This document shows positions 23,208 to 31,835 of a stretch of DNA of 64,000 nt, piece by piece. Under the pieces are notes generated by a model. That model made no database searches. It saw nothing but the letters and a program-made list of their open reading frames with translations, and had not been told where the DNA came from. The stretch is from contig NZ_AZRW02000021.1 in assembly GCF_000512695.2 (NCBI RefSeq), positions 1 through 64,000 of the forward strand, written 5' to 3'. How positions within the stretch are numbered: the stretch's first letter is position 1; each line of letters opens with the position of its first letter. Origin of the DNA: Pseudomonas sp. QTF5. GTDB taxonomy: Bacteria > Pseudomonadota > Gammaproteobacteria > Pseudomonadales > Pseudomonadaceae. Made by a program: the position numbers and the translations under genes.

Positions 23208-25625
23208 TCAGAAGTCGACGGTTGCCGAAAGGAGGTAGGTGCGCGGGGTCGACAACGTCAAGCCAGGCTCGCTGTCATCCGAGGCCCCGGCCGAACTCCA
23301 GTAGCGTTTGTCCGCCACGTTCTCGACATTGGCACGTAGGGTGATGTTCTTTTCGTCGATCTTGAACGCGTAGCGTGCACCTACGTCGAAACGCTCCCAG
23401 GAGTCGATTTCCTTGTTGTTGGACTGGTCCAGATACTGCGAGCTGGAATAGAGGCCGCGACTGGTCAGGGTCAGGCCCTGCACGGTCGGTACGTCCCACT
23501 CGGCGCCCAGGTTGACGTTGTATTTCGGCGTGGCCGGTGCCCGGTTGCCGTCAAAGGTGCCATTGGTGGTGTTGTTCAATTCACTGTCGATGTACATGAC
23601 GCCGCCGAGCAGGCGAAAACCCTTGAGCGGCTCACCGAACACACTCAGCTCCACGCCCGTATTCTCGCGCTTGCCGTTAGGGCCGAAAACCCGCGTCGTG
23701 GCATTGGTCTCATAGGCCGGCTGCTTGATCCGGAACACCGCAGCAGTCACGGCGAACACACCCGCGTCATACTTGGCGCCGACCTCGACCTGCCGACTGA
23801 TGAACGGCGGGAAAATCTCGTCCTCGTTCACAGAGGTCGACGGCGCGATCTTGCCCTGGCTCAGGCCCTCCATGTAGTTGGCATACAGCGACAGCTTATC
23901 GGTTGCCTTAAACAGGATACCGCCCGACGGCGAAACCTTTTCCTCATCGTAGGCCGTGGCACCTTTGACATCATCCGTCCAGTCGTCGACCTTCACGCGC
24001 TGCCAGCGGGCGCCGAGGGTCAGCAGCAGCCGGTCATCGAAGAAACCCAAGGTGTCGGACAACGCCATGCCGCTAAAACGATTCTCGGTGTAGACCTTCG
24101 AATCGAGTCGAGTGGGTCTTACAGGTGTTGGTGTTTCCACGGGGTCGTAGAGGTTGCTGCGGGCCGCGGCATAACGGGCGCCGCCATTTTCGAAGTCCAT
24201 GTAGAAATAGCTGGCAGCCAGATTGACCTCATGACTCACCGGACCGGTATGAAACCAGTTGCGCACCCCTGCCGTGGCCGTCCGGACATTTTCGTCACGG
24301 GTGAAGTCACGCGGCTGAACGCTGAAATCGCCGGCATCATTGGTGACCGCAACGGCATGCCGAAGGAAGTCATGATTGCTTTTACGCGCGCCCACGCCTC
24401 CGTACAGCATGACGTAATCGCTGACATCGAATTCGCCGTTCACCGTCCCAAACGTGTCATTGGTACTCGCCTTGCTCCAGGGCTGCGCATAGTTGTCGCG
24501 CACATCGTTCGCGTTCGGCACCTTGGCATTGGCGCCGACCTGCACGCGCTCCTGCGGGGCGTCGGTATCACGCTCGGTGCGCCCGATGTCCGTCGAGAGT
24601 CGCAGGCGTTCACCGCGAAAATCCAGGCCCAACACGGCCATCTCGCGGTCGACACTCTGGTGATCCCATTCAGTGTCGCCGGACTGCTTCACGCCGTTGA
24701 AGCGAATACCGAACTTGTTGTCTTCACCAAAGCGCCGGCCGACATCCACGGCACCGCCGACCTGGTTGTCGGAAGCGTAGCTACCGGTAAACGAAGTGAT
24801 GGGCTTGTCGGTCGCGCGCTTGGGCACCACGTTGATCCCGCCACCCACACTGCCCCGCGGCGAGATGCCGTTGAAGAGCTGGCTCGGGCCTTTGATGATA
24901 TCGACGCGGTCGGCCATCTCCATATCGATCGTGTAAGTCGGCAGGACGCCGTAGAGACCGTTGTAGGCGACATCACTGTTGAACAGGCTGAACCCGCGAA
25001 TGGTGAACTGCTCATAACGCCCACCCGCCGGGTTGGTGGCGCGAACCGAGGGATCACTGGCGATCAGGTCGCCCAAGGTACGAGCCTGCAGGTTTTTGAC
25101 CGCCTCGCCGGTGTAGGTGGTCATGCTGAACGGCGTTTCCATGAAGTCTTTCGAGCCTAGCAAGCCTTGCGAACCGCGGCGCGCGACCTGGCCGCCGGCA
25201 TACACCTCACCGTCCGCCCCGCCTGTGGCACCGAGAATCGAGGTGGGGGCCAGTTGCAGGCTGCTGCCTTCTGGCGCCGGGGTCAGCATGTAGGCTTGTT
25301 CGCCCACCGGTTGCAGTTGCAGACCGGAGCCCTGCAACAGCCGGGCAAAGCCCTCCTCGACCGCGTATTCGCCGGAAAGACCGGGACTGGTGCGACCGCC
25401 CACCAGTGCCGGGTCGACCGAGAGATTGACCCCAGACAGACCGGCGAACCGGGTCAGCGCATCGCTCAGGCTGCCGGCAGGCACCTGATAATTGCGCCGG
25501 GCACTGTCTTCGGCCCAACTGGCAGTGATGAATAACGGACTGGCACTCAGGCCCAGCAACAGGCTCAGGTGCAACAACGGACGCAGGCGGGAAGAAGCCG
25601 GGCGCGGACAGCAAGGTGCGGGCAT
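23208..25625 (-). CDS. TonB-dependent siderophore receptor with STN signalling domain
   Basis: 805-aa outer-membrane receptor. The signal peptide ends near ITASWA. The mature N terminus (about 45-100: YQVPAGSLSDALTRFAGLSG) is an STN domain, used in cell-surface signalling to FecR-type proteins. The plug (about 150-250) contains SMTTYTGEAVKNLQARTLGD and FTIRGFSL. The 22-strand barrel ends in TYLLSATVDF with the terminal Phe required for assembly. The chosen ATG (MPAPCC) lies 75 bp inside a longer frame that lacks a plausible leader. It is preceded by fecR and fecI on the same strand. The ferri-siderophore is unknown; no biosynthetic genes adjoin. Confidence 0.92.
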   Translation of the reverse strand: MPAPCCPRPASSRLRPLLHLSLLLGLSASPLFITASWAEDSARRNYQVPAGSLSDALTRFAGLSGVNLSVDPALVGGRTSPGLSGEYAVEEGFARLLQGSGLQLQPVGEQAYMLTPAPEGSSLQLAPTSILGATGGADGEVYAGGQVARRGSQGLLGSKDFMETPFSMTTYTGEAVKNLQARTLGDLIASDPSVRATNPAGGRYEQFTIRGFSLFNSDVAYNGLYGVLPTYTIDMEMADRVDIIKGPSQLFNGISPRGSVGGGINVVPKRATDKPITSFTGSYASDNQVGGAVDVGRRFGEDNKFGIRFNGVKQSGDTEWDHQSVDREMAVLGLDFRGERLRLSTDIGRTERDTDAPQERVQVGANAKVPNANDVRDNYAQPWSKASTNDTFGTVNGEFDVSDYVMLYGGVGARKSNHDFLRHAVAVTNDAGDFSVQPRDFTRDENVRTATAGVRNWFHTGPVSHEVNLAASYFYMDFENGGARYAAARSNLYDPVETPTPVRPTRLDSKVYTENRFSGMALSDTLGFFDDRLLLTLGARWQRVKVDDWTDDVKGATAYDEEKVSPSGGILFKATDKLSLYANYMEGLSQGKIAPSTSVNEDEIFPPFISRQVEVGAKYDAGVFAVTAAVFRIKQPAYETNATTRVFGPNGKRENTGVELSVFGEPLKGFRLLGGVMYIDSELNNTTNGTFDGNRAPATPKYNVNLGAEWDVPTVQGLTLTSRGLYSSSQYLDQSNNKEIDSWERFDVGARYAFKIDEKNITLRANVENVADKRYWSSAGASDDSEPGLTLSTPRTYLLSATVDF

Positions 25626-25692
25626 TGATAGAGTTCTCTTGATTCGTTCACATGCCTTGAATGACAAGCGAGTCGAAAAAAGGGGACAGGCT

Positions 25693-26637
25693 TCATACAC
25701 TATTTTTGCGCGGCTGCAACGTCACCCAATAACGGGTACGTGAATGCACCTCCAGCGGCAGGCTGGCCGCGAGCAGCGCGAGAACGCGATCGGTATCGTC
25801 CAGGCGGAAACTGCCAGTGACACGCAACGCTTCAAGCTCCGGCTCCCAACGCAGCACACCCGGCCGATAAGTGCTGAGTTCGCGCAGGAAATCTCCCAGC
25901 GGCTGGTTTTTCGCGATCAGCACGCCCTCTCGCCAACCCGGCGAAAGCACATCGAATGGGCTGATCGGCCCGACACCGATTGCTTGGAGACTGACTTGTT
26001 GACCACCGCGCAAAGCCAACACCGGCCCCTGCACAGGCTGCAATTGCACGGCGCCGTTGTACACCGATACGCGGCAACCGCGCGCCTCCTGTCGAACACA
26101 GACTTCGCTTTGGCTGACGATGATTTGTCCAAACTTCGTTTGGATCGTCAGCGGTGACGCCCCCGGCACCTTCAGCGACAGCTCGCCCTCAATCAGCTTC
26201 AAGCGCCGGCTCTGCAAATCCACATCGACGGCACTAGCCGTGTTGAGTTGCAAGGAACCGCCATCAGCGAGCTGCACCTGTTTGCGCTCCCCGGTGGCCG
26301 TATGCAGATCGGCTCGCCAGACATCCAGAGGCAATTGTCGACTGATCAACCAAGCGGCCGGCACCAACGCCACCGCACCCAATGCACGCTTGAGCACCAC
26401 ACGCCGACCCGGCTCGGGGCGATCCAGACTTTTGAGCGCCAATGCTGAAGGCAGACTGGCAAACCGCTGACGCAAGGCTTGAGCCTTCTGCCAAGCCTGC
26501 TCGTGACTGAAGCAACTGTCGCGCCAACGCTGCAGATTCGCACGATCCTGCTCACTGGCACTTCCAGATTCCAGCAAGGCGAGCCACTGCGCGGCAGCTC
26601 GCACTGCCTGACGGGCATCGGGCACTGGACTGTTCAC
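25693..26637 (-). CDS. FecR-type anti-sigma factor / sigma regulator
   Basis: 314-aa inner-membrane regulator. The N-terminal cytoplasmic DUF4880 domain (AAQWLALLESGSASEQDRAN) binds the sigma factor; one membrane helix (about ALGAVALVPAAWLI) is followed by the periplasmic FecR domain (GERKQVQLADGGSLQLNTAS) and a C-terminal STN-like part that contacts the receptor. The start is taken as GTG at 26637, which overlaps the sigma-factor stop as GTGA; a TTG 18 bp upstream is the only longer option. This gives strict coupling between sigma and anti-sigma synthesis. Confidence 0.9.
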   Translation of the reverse strand: MNSPVPDARQAVRAAAQWLALLESGSASEQDRANLQRWRDSCFSHEQAWQKAQALRQRFASLPSALALKSLDRPEPGRRVVLKRALGAVALVPAAWLISRQLPLDVWRADLHTATGERKQVQLADGGSLQLNTASAVDVDLQSRRLKLIEGELSLKVPGASPLTIQTKFGQIIVSQSEVCVRQEARGCRVSVYNGAVQLQPVQGPVLALRGGQQVSLQAIGVGPISPFDVLSPGWREGVLIAKNQPLGDFLRELSTYRPGVLRWEPELEALRVTGSFRLDDTDRVLALLAASLPLEVHSRTRYWVTLQPRKNSV

Positions 26638-27143
26638 AGTTCCACCAACAGGCAATGCTCATAGGCTTGCGCCATGTAGCGTTTGATCGTGCGCTCCGAT
26701 ACCCGCAGGCGCTCGGCGATTTGCTGATAGTTCAAACCTTCCAGCTGACTCCAGAGAAACGCCCTGCGCACTGTTGCTGGCAATCCATCGAGCAGTTCAT
26801 CCAGGGCTTGCAGGGTTTCGAGCAACAACCAGCGCTGCTCGGGCGACGGCACACAGTCTTCCGGCAGCGCCGCCAGCGCCGTCAGGTAAGCCTGCTCGAG
26901 GTTTCGACGCTTATAGAAATTGCTCAGCAGGCGTTTGCCCACGGTCAGCAGATAGGCACGGGGCTCTTGCAGATCGGCAATTCGTTGAGAACTGGCGAGT
27001 AAACGCAGGAACGTATCCTGACTGAGGTCCGCCGCATCACAGCCATTGCCCATGCGTCTTCTCAACCAGCCTTCCAGCCAGCCACGGTGATCGCGGTACA
27101 GATCGTGGAAGGTTTGCTCCTTCGGCATCGCTGCATCACTCAT
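26634..27143 (-). CDS. FecI-like ECF sigma factor
   Basis: 169-aa iron-starvation type ECF sigma factor. Region 2 includes GCDAADLSQDTFLRLLAS and region 4 has the helix-turn-helix YQQIAERLRVSERTIKRYMA. When the receptor senses its ligand, FecR releases or activates this protein to transcribe the receptor gene. A Fur-box-like site lies 36 bp upstream of the ATG, so iron should repress it. The 3' end overlaps fecR by 4 bp. Confidence 0.93.
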   Translation of the reverse strand: MSDAAMPKEQTFHDLYRDHRGWLEGWLRRRMGNGCDAADLSQDTFLRLLASSQRIADLQEPRAYLLTVGKRLLSNFYKRRNLEQAYLTALAALPEDCVPSPEQRWLLLETLQALDELLDGLPATVRRAFLWSQLEGLNYQQIAERLRVSERTIKRYMAQAYEHCLLVEL

Positions 27144-27178
27144 CTCTAGAAGCCCTGTGTGCCAAGGAGTTATCGTAA

Positions 27179-27195
27179 ATGAGAGTGATTCTAAT
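27179..27195. promoter_or_regulatory. Fur-box-like site upstream of the ECF sigma gene
   Basis: ATGAGAGTGATTCTAAT closely matches the palindromic Pseudomonas Fur site ATGAGA-N5-TCTCAT, with one deviation in the right arm. Position just before the FecI-like gene supports repression by Fe-Fur. Confidence 0.8.
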
Positions 27196-27291
27196 TAATG
27201 TCGGTACTGCGAACCAAGCCCTTTGTGCATCGAATGCGCACAAAGGTCAGACCGGGAAGACGCAAGAGGAGAAAAAGCCAAATCGCAGACA

Positions 27292-27323
27292 CAAAAAACC
27301 CCGGTCTTTCGACCAGGGTCTTT
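27292..27323 (-). terminator. Terminator of the Val-Asp tRNA operon
   Basis: Minus strand: ACCCTGGTC, loop GAAA, GACCGGGGTTTTTTG with one U-G pair. It lies about 80 bp past the third tRNA-Asp in transcription order; no gene was seen in between. Confidence 0.85.
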
Positions 27324-27405
27324 GCTATCGACTCGAAACAGGCACTGGTTTTACCGGCGGCTTGCTTCGTAGCTCCAAGGCGTTCAGTGGGCCTTGAGGC
27401 AGATA

Positions 27406-27482
27406 TGGCGCAGCGGACGGGACTCGAACCCGCGACCCCCGGCGTGACAGGCCGGTATTCTAACCGACTGAACTACCGCTGC
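27406..27482 (-). tRNA. tRNA-Asp(GTC), last copy of the operon
   Basis: 77 nt with CCA, anticodon stem CCGGC/GCCGG around loop CTGTCAC, anticodon GTC. The D stem GTTC/GAAT is intact. It is part of a 169-bp tandem array. Confidence 0.95.
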
Positions 27483-27574
27483 GTATCGCTTTGGACTTTC
27501 GCCCAAGTAACTCGTCTGATTGAAAACTCAGAAGCTTTTCAATCTCGAACCAGATAAATCTGACTCGGAAAATA

Positions 27575-27651
27575 TGGCGCAGCGGACGGGACTCGAACCC
27601 GCGACCCCCGGCGTGACAGGCCGGTATTCTAACCGACTGCACTACCGCTGC
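27575..27651 (-). tRNA. tRNA-Asp(GTC), variant middle copy
   Basis: Same 77-nt sequence as its neighbours except for one base: position 12 in the D stem is G instead of T (GTAGTGCAG versus GTAGTTCAG). This replaces the 12-23 U-A pair by G opposite A. Anticodon GTC and CCA are unchanged. It may be less stable or may be a sequencing error. Confidence 0.9.
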
Positions 27652-27743
27652 GTATCGCTTTGGACTTTCGCCCAAGTAACTCGTCTGATTGAAAACTCAG
27701 AAGCTTTTCAATCTCGAACCAGATAAATCTGACTCGGAAAATA

Positions 27744-27820
27744 TGGCGCAGCGGACGGGACTCGAACCCGCGACCCCCGGCGTGACAGGCCGGTATTCTA
27801 ACCGACTGAACTACCGCTGC
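27744..27820 (-). tRNA. tRNA-Asp(GTC), first Asp copy of the operon
   Basis: 77 nt, identical by eye to the 27406 copy, with intact D stem, anticodon GTC and encoded CCA. It follows tRNA-Val(TAC) by 55 bp in the same transcript. Confidence 0.95.
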
Positions 27821-27875
27821 GCGTCGGTGGAGGCTTTTAAAAGCTTCCATCTTGCTTTCGCAAGACTCCCGGAAG

Positions 27876-27951
27876 TGGTGGGTGATGACGGGATCGAACC
27901 GCCGACATTCTGCTTGTAAGGCAGACGCTCTCCCAGCTGAGCTAATCACCC
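27876..27951 (-). tRNA. tRNA-Val(TAC)
   Basis: 76 nt with CCA. The anticodon stem TCTGC/GCAGA encloses loop CTTACAA, anticodon TAC. It is first in the Val-Asp-Asp-Asp operon. Confidence 0.95.
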
Positions 27952-27973
27952 GTTTGCATCTCCGAGGCCGCGA

Positions 27974-28002
27974 AATTTACGCAGGTACCGAAGCTAAGTC
28001 AA
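27974..28002 (-). promoter_or_regulatory. Sigma-70 promoter of the Val-Asp tRNA operon
   Basis: Minus strand: TTGACT (27997-28002), 17-bp spacer, TAAATT (27974-27979), followed by a GC-rich discriminator as in stringently controlled stable-RNA promoters. Confidence 0.85.
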
Positions 28003-28061
28003 TACCCCGCTTGAAGTTTTTCTGAAAAAGACAAAATTGTGTCTTACACAGTCAGACCGCT

Positions 28062-28169
28062 TTCGCGAGCAAGCCCGCTCCCACACTGGATCTGCGGCGG
28101 AGCACAGGTTTGTGATCGACATAAATTCAGTGTGGGAGCGGCGGTGCGGCGATCCGACTTGCTCGCGAA
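28062..28169. repeat. REP pair (BIME), one arm of extended type
   Basis: An inverted REP (28062-28084) faces a second element (28132-28169) that begins GTGGGAGCGG and ends CTTGCTCGCGAA but carries an extra block CGGTGCGGCGATCCGA in the middle. The pair sits between the tRNA operon promoter and the end of the SDR gene; nothing else is seen there. Confidence 0.85.
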
Positions 28170-28225
28170 GACGGCGGCACATTCAACATCAATGCTGGCT
28201 ACATCCATCGCAGCCACGCTTGGAT

Positions 28226-29002
28226 TTACTCGCTGTAAATCATCTTCTTGGTCATGCCACCATCGACCACGAACTCCTGGCCCGTAACGAAACCGGCGTT
28301 CTTCGACAGCAACCACGCCACCATCGCCGCCACGTCCTCGACCGTCCCCACCCTGCCCGCCGGGTGCTGGGCATGATCGGCATCGGTCAGCGGTTCGGCA
28401 CGGCGCACGGAAGGATCGCGGGCATCGATCCAGCCGGGGCTGACCGCATTGACCCGGATCTCCGGGCCAAGGCTGATAGCCAGGGCGTGAGTCAGGGCCA
28501 ACAAACCGCCCTTGCTCGCGGCATACGCCTCGGTGTCGGGTTCCGACTGCCCGGCGCGGGTCGAGGCCAGATTGACGATGGCGCCGTTGTGAGCGCGCAG
28601 GTACGGCGCACAGTGCTTGGCCAACAGCATCGGCCCGCCGAGATTCACCGCCAGCACCCGGTTCCAGTAGGCCAGATCGAGACTTTCCAGGGTGATGTTA
28701 TGCGGATCGGCCACTGCCGCATTGCATACCAGCGCATCCAGACGCCCAAACCGTCCCAGCACCTCGGCCACGCCCAGTGCCACTTGCGCTTCATTCGCGA
28801 CGTCCATGGCGATAAACCAGGCGTTTTCACCAAGCACCTTCGCCACTTTCGAACCGCGCTCCCGATCCAGATCGGTCAGCACCACCTGCCAGCCTTCGCT
28901 GATCAGCCAGGCCGCAATTCCCAGACCGATGCCGCGCGCAGCACCGGTGACCAACGCGACGCGGCCATGGGTGCCCGTGGCCGGCGTCGACAACTCAATC
29001 AC
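28226..29002 (-). CDS. SDR-family oxidoreductase
   Basis: 258-aa classical short-chain dehydrogenase. The cofactor motif TGAARGIG is at 19-26, with VCNAAV for structural support, the catalytic serine in IVNLASTRAGQ and the YAASK catalytic Tyr-Lys pair. The end FVTGQEFVVDGGMTKKMIYS is typical. An acidic residue after beta-2 (LTDLDRE) suggests NAD rather than NADP preference. It overlaps the metZ 3' end by 4 bp and is the last gene of the purF-metZ unit. The substrate is unknown. Confidence 0.9.
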   Translation of the reverse strand: MIELSTPATGTHGRVALVTGAARGIGLGIAAWLISEGWQVVLTDLDRERGSKVAKVLGENAWFIAMDVANEAQVALGVAEVLGRFGRLDALVCNAAVADPHNITLESLDLAYWNRVLAVNLGGPMLLAKHCAPYLRAHNGAIVNLASTRAGQSEPDTEAYAASKGGLLALTHALAISLGPEIRVNAVSPGWIDARDPSVRRAEPLTDADHAQHPAGRVGTVEDVAAMVAWLLSKNAGFVTGQEFVVDGGMTKKMIYSE

Positions 29003-30210
29003 AAGGCCGCCAACCCGCGCGTCAGATCGGCCTGCAGGTCTGCCACGTCTTCCAGACCGACCGCAATGCGGATCAGGCTGTCACGAATGCCCGCCGCTTC
29101 ACGCTCTTGCGGCGCCAGACGGCCGTGAGAGGTGGTGCTCGGGTGCGTGATGGTGGTTTTGCTGTCGCCCAGGTTGGCCGTGATAGAGATAAGGCGCGTC
29201 GCATCGATAAAGCGCCAGGCGCCCTCTTTGCCGCCCTTGACCTCGAAACTCACGACCGCACCGAAGCCCTTCTGCTGACGCTGGGCCAGTTCGTGCTGCG
29301 GATGGCTCTGGAGACCGGCGTAATGGACTTTCTCGATACCGTCCTGCTGCTCCAGCCATTCGGCCAGTTGCTGGGCATTGGCGCAATGCGCTTTCATGCG
29401 CAGGCTCAGCGTTTCCAGCCCCTTGAGGAAGATCCAGGCGTTGAACGGGCTCAGGGTCGGCCCGGCGGTACGCAGGAAACCGACGACTTCTTTCATCTGC
29501 TCGCTACGACCGGCCACAACACCGCCCATGCAACGACCCTGGCCGTCGATGAACTTGGTCGCCGAATGCACAACGATGTCCGCGCCCAGCTTCAGCGGCT
29601 GCTGCAACGCAGGTGTGCAGAAGCAGTTGTCGACCACCAGCATCGCGCCTTTGGCGTGAGCAATTTCCGACAGCGCTTTGATGTCTACCAGTTCGGCCAG
29701 CGGGTTGGAGGGCGACTCGACGAACAGTAACTTGGTGTTGGCCTTGATCGCCGCATCCCAGCCGGATAAGTCCGCCAGGGGCACGTAATCGACTTCGATG
29801 CCGAAGCGCTTGAAGTACTTTTCGAACAGGCTGATGGTCGAGCCGAACACGCTGCGCGAGACCAGAACATGATCGCCTGCGCTGCACAGACTCATCACCA
29901 CCGCCATGATCGCGGCCATGCCGGTCGCCGTGGCCACCGCTTGCTCGGCGCTTTCCAGCGCGGCAATTCGCTCTTCGAACGCGCGCACGGTCGGATTGGT
30001 GTAGCGCGAGTAAACGTTACCCGGCACTTCGCCAGCAAAGCGCGCGGCCGCGTCGGCCGCGGTACGGAACACGTAGCTGGAAGTGAAGAACATCGGATCA
30101 CCGTGTTCGCCTTCCGGCGTGCGGTGCTGACCGGCGCGTACGGCCAGGGTATCGAACGCTACGCCTTCGAGGTCGCTGTCCAGCCGACCGGCATCCCAAT
30201 CCTGACTCAT
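28999..30210 (-). CDS. metZ: O-succinylhomoserine sulfhydrylase
   Basis: 403-aa PLP enzyme of the Cys/Met metabolism family. It makes homocysteine directly from O-succinylhomoserine and sulfide, the direct sulfhydrylation route used by Pseudomonas. The PLP-binding lysine lies in HSATKFIDGQGRCMGG; the substrate phosphate region YSRYTNPT and LLFVESPSNPLAELVD also match. It follows purF after a terminator and overlaps the SDR gene, the order seen in P. aeruginosa. Length is typical (~400 aa). Confidence 0.95.
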   Translation of the reverse strand: MSQDWDAGRLDSDLEGVAFDTLAVRAGQHRTPEGEHGDPMFFTSSYVFRTAADAAARFAGEVPGNVYSRYTNPTVRAFEERIAALESAEQAVATATGMAAIMAVVMSLCSAGDHVLVSRSVFGSTISLFEKYFKRFGIEVDYVPLADLSGWDAAIKANTKLLFVESPSNPLAELVDIKALSEIAHAKGAMLVVDNCFCTPALQQPLKLGADIVVHSATKFIDGQGRCMGGVVAGRSEQMKEVVGFLRTAGPTLSPFNAWIFLKGLETLSLRMKAHCANAQQLAEWLEQQDGIEKVHYAGLQSHPQHELAQRQQKGFGAVVSFEVKGGKEGAWRFIDATRLISITANLGDSKTTITHPSTTSHGRLAPQEREAAGIRDSLIRIAVGLEDVADLQADLTRGLAAL

Positions 30211-30262
30211 GCTGTCACTCCTTGCCCTGCTCTTGATTTAGAGAGTCTGTAGTAGATACAAA

Positions 30263-30282
30263 ACCGGCCCCTCAGGGCCGGT
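30263..30282 (-). terminator. Terminator after purF
   Basis: Minus strand: ACCGGCCC, loop TGAG, GGGCCGGTTTTG. It lies between the purF stop and the metZ start, so metZ needs read-through or its own promoter. Confidence 0.8.
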
Positions 30283-30288
30283 AGTTAC

Positions 30289-31794
30289 TCAGTTGTTGTA
30301 CAGATCAATGATCGCACTGACTGCCTGGGTCTTGACCTTGGAGGCATCGTTGCGTGCCTGCTCGATCTTGTTCAGGTAAGCCTCGTCGACGTCGCCGGTG
30401 ACGTACTGGCCGTCGAACACCGCGCAATCGAATTTCTCGATCTTGATCTTGCCGCCACCGACTGCTTCGATCAAGTCAGGCAGATCCTGATAGATCAACC
30501 AGTCAGCGCCGATCAGGTCGGCTACGTCCTGGGTCGAACGGTTATGAGCGATCAGCTCGTGAGCGCTTGGCATGTCGATGCCGTAGACGTTCGGGTAACG
30601 CACGGCCGGTGCCGCGGAGCAGAAATAGACGTTTTTGGCGCCGGCTTCGCGAGCCATCTGGATGATCTGCTTGCAGGTGGTGCCGCGAACGATGGAATCG
30701 TCCACCAGCATCACGTTTTTGCCGCGGAATTCCAGCTCGATGGCGTTGAGCTTCTGGCGTACGGATTTTTTCCGTGCAGCCTGACCCGGCATGATGAAGG
30801 TCCGGCCGATGTAGCGGTTCTTCACGAAGCCTTCGCGGAACTTGACGCCCAAGTGGTTCGCCAGCTCCAGGGCCGCGGTGCGGCTGGTGTCCGGAATCGG
30901 GATGACCACGTCGATGTCGTGATCCGGACGCTCGCGCAAGATCTTCTCGGCAAGCTTCTCGCCCATACGCAGGCGGGCCTTGTAGACCGAGACGCCGTCG
31001 ATGATCGAGTCCGGACGCGCCAGATAGACGTGTTCGAAAATGCACGGAGTCAGCGACGGGTTGGTCGCGCACTGACGGGTGTGCAGCTTGCCGTCTTCAG
31101 TGATGTAGACCGCTTCGCCCGGTGCCAGGTCGCGAATCAGGGTGAATCCGAGTACGTCCAGCGAAACGCTTTCGGAGGCGATCATGTACTCGACGCCTTC
31201 GTCGGTGTGACGCTGACCGAAAACGATCGGACGGATGCCGTGCGGATCGCGGAAACCGACGATGCCATAACCGGTCACCATCGCCACGACCGCGTAACCA
31301 CCAACGCAACGGTTATGCACGCCAGTGACGGCAGCGAACACGTCTTCTTCGGTCGGCTGCAACTTGCCGCGCTGGGCCAGCTCGTGCGCGAACACGTTGA
31401 GCAGCACTTCCGAATCGGAATTGGTGTTGACGTGGCGCAAGTCAGATTCGTAAATCTCCTTGGCCAGTTGTTCAACGTTGGTCAGGTTACCGTTGTGCGC
31501 CAAGGTGATGCCGTACGGCGAGTTGACGTAAAACGGTTGAGCTTCGGCCGAGGTCGAACTGCCCGCGGTCGGGTAACGCACATGGCCAATGCCCATGTGA
31601 CCGACCAGGCGCTGCATGTGACGCTGATGGAACACGTCACGTACCAGGCCATTGTCCTTGCGCAGGAATAACCGGCCATCATGGCTGGTCACGATACCGG
31701 CAGCGTCCTGGCCGCGGTGCTGGAGGACGGTTAGCGCGTCATACAGCGCCTGATTGACGTTCGACTTACCGACGATACCGACGATGCCACACAT
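30289..31794 (-). CDS. purF: Amidophosphoribosyltransferase
   Basis: 501 aa. Catalyses the first committed step of purine synthesis, PRPP plus glutamine to phosphoribosylamine. The start MCGIVGIVGKSNVNQALYDA exposes Cys2 as glutaminase nucleophile after Met removal, which is why this ATG is preferred over one three codons earlier. The Ntn-type glutaminase half is followed by the phosphoribosyltransferase half with the PRPP loop VMLVDDSIVRGTTCKQII. It lies downstream of cvpA, a widely conserved pairing. Confidence 0.97.
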   Translation of the reverse strand: MCGIVGIVGKSNVNQALYDALTVLQHRGQDAAGIVTSHDGRLFLRKDNGLVRDVFHQRHMQRLVGHMGIGHVRYPTAGSSTSAEAQPFYVNSPYGITLAHNGNLTNVEQLAKEIYESDLRHVNTNSDSEVLLNVFAHELAQRGKLQPTEEDVFAAVTGVHNRCVGGYAVVAMVTGYGIVGFRDPHGIRPIVFGQRHTDEGVEYMIASESVSLDVLGFTLIRDLAPGEAVYITEDGKLHTRQCATNPSLTPCIFEHVYLARPDSIIDGVSVYKARLRMGEKLAEKILRERPDHDIDVVIPIPDTSRTAALELANHLGVKFREGFVKNRYIGRTFIMPGQAARKKSVRQKLNAIELEFRGKNVMLVDDSIVRGTTCKQIIQMAREAGAKNVYFCSAAPAVRYPNVYGIDMPSAHELIAHNRSTQDVADLIGADWLIYQDLPDLIEAVGGGKIKIEKFDCAVFDGQYVTGDVDEAYLNKIEQARNDASKVKTQAVSAIIDLYNN

Positions 31795-31835
31795 GCGACG
31801 CAACCCCTACTTAATGGATCTGAACTGAACACAAC

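Larger units (their letters stand above)
27406..27820. repeat. 169-bp tandem repeat carrying tRNA-Asp genes
   Basis: tRNA-Asp copies start at 27406, 27575 and 27744, exactly 169 bp apart. The two spacers (27483-27574 and 27652-27743) look identical. The only difference seen among units is in the D arm of the middle tRNA, which points to recent duplication or gene conversion. Confidence 0.93.

Noticed and set aside
27460..27949. Open frames reading through the tRNA-Asp array on both strands
   Set aside because: They are translations of tRNA genes and repeated because the array is repeated.
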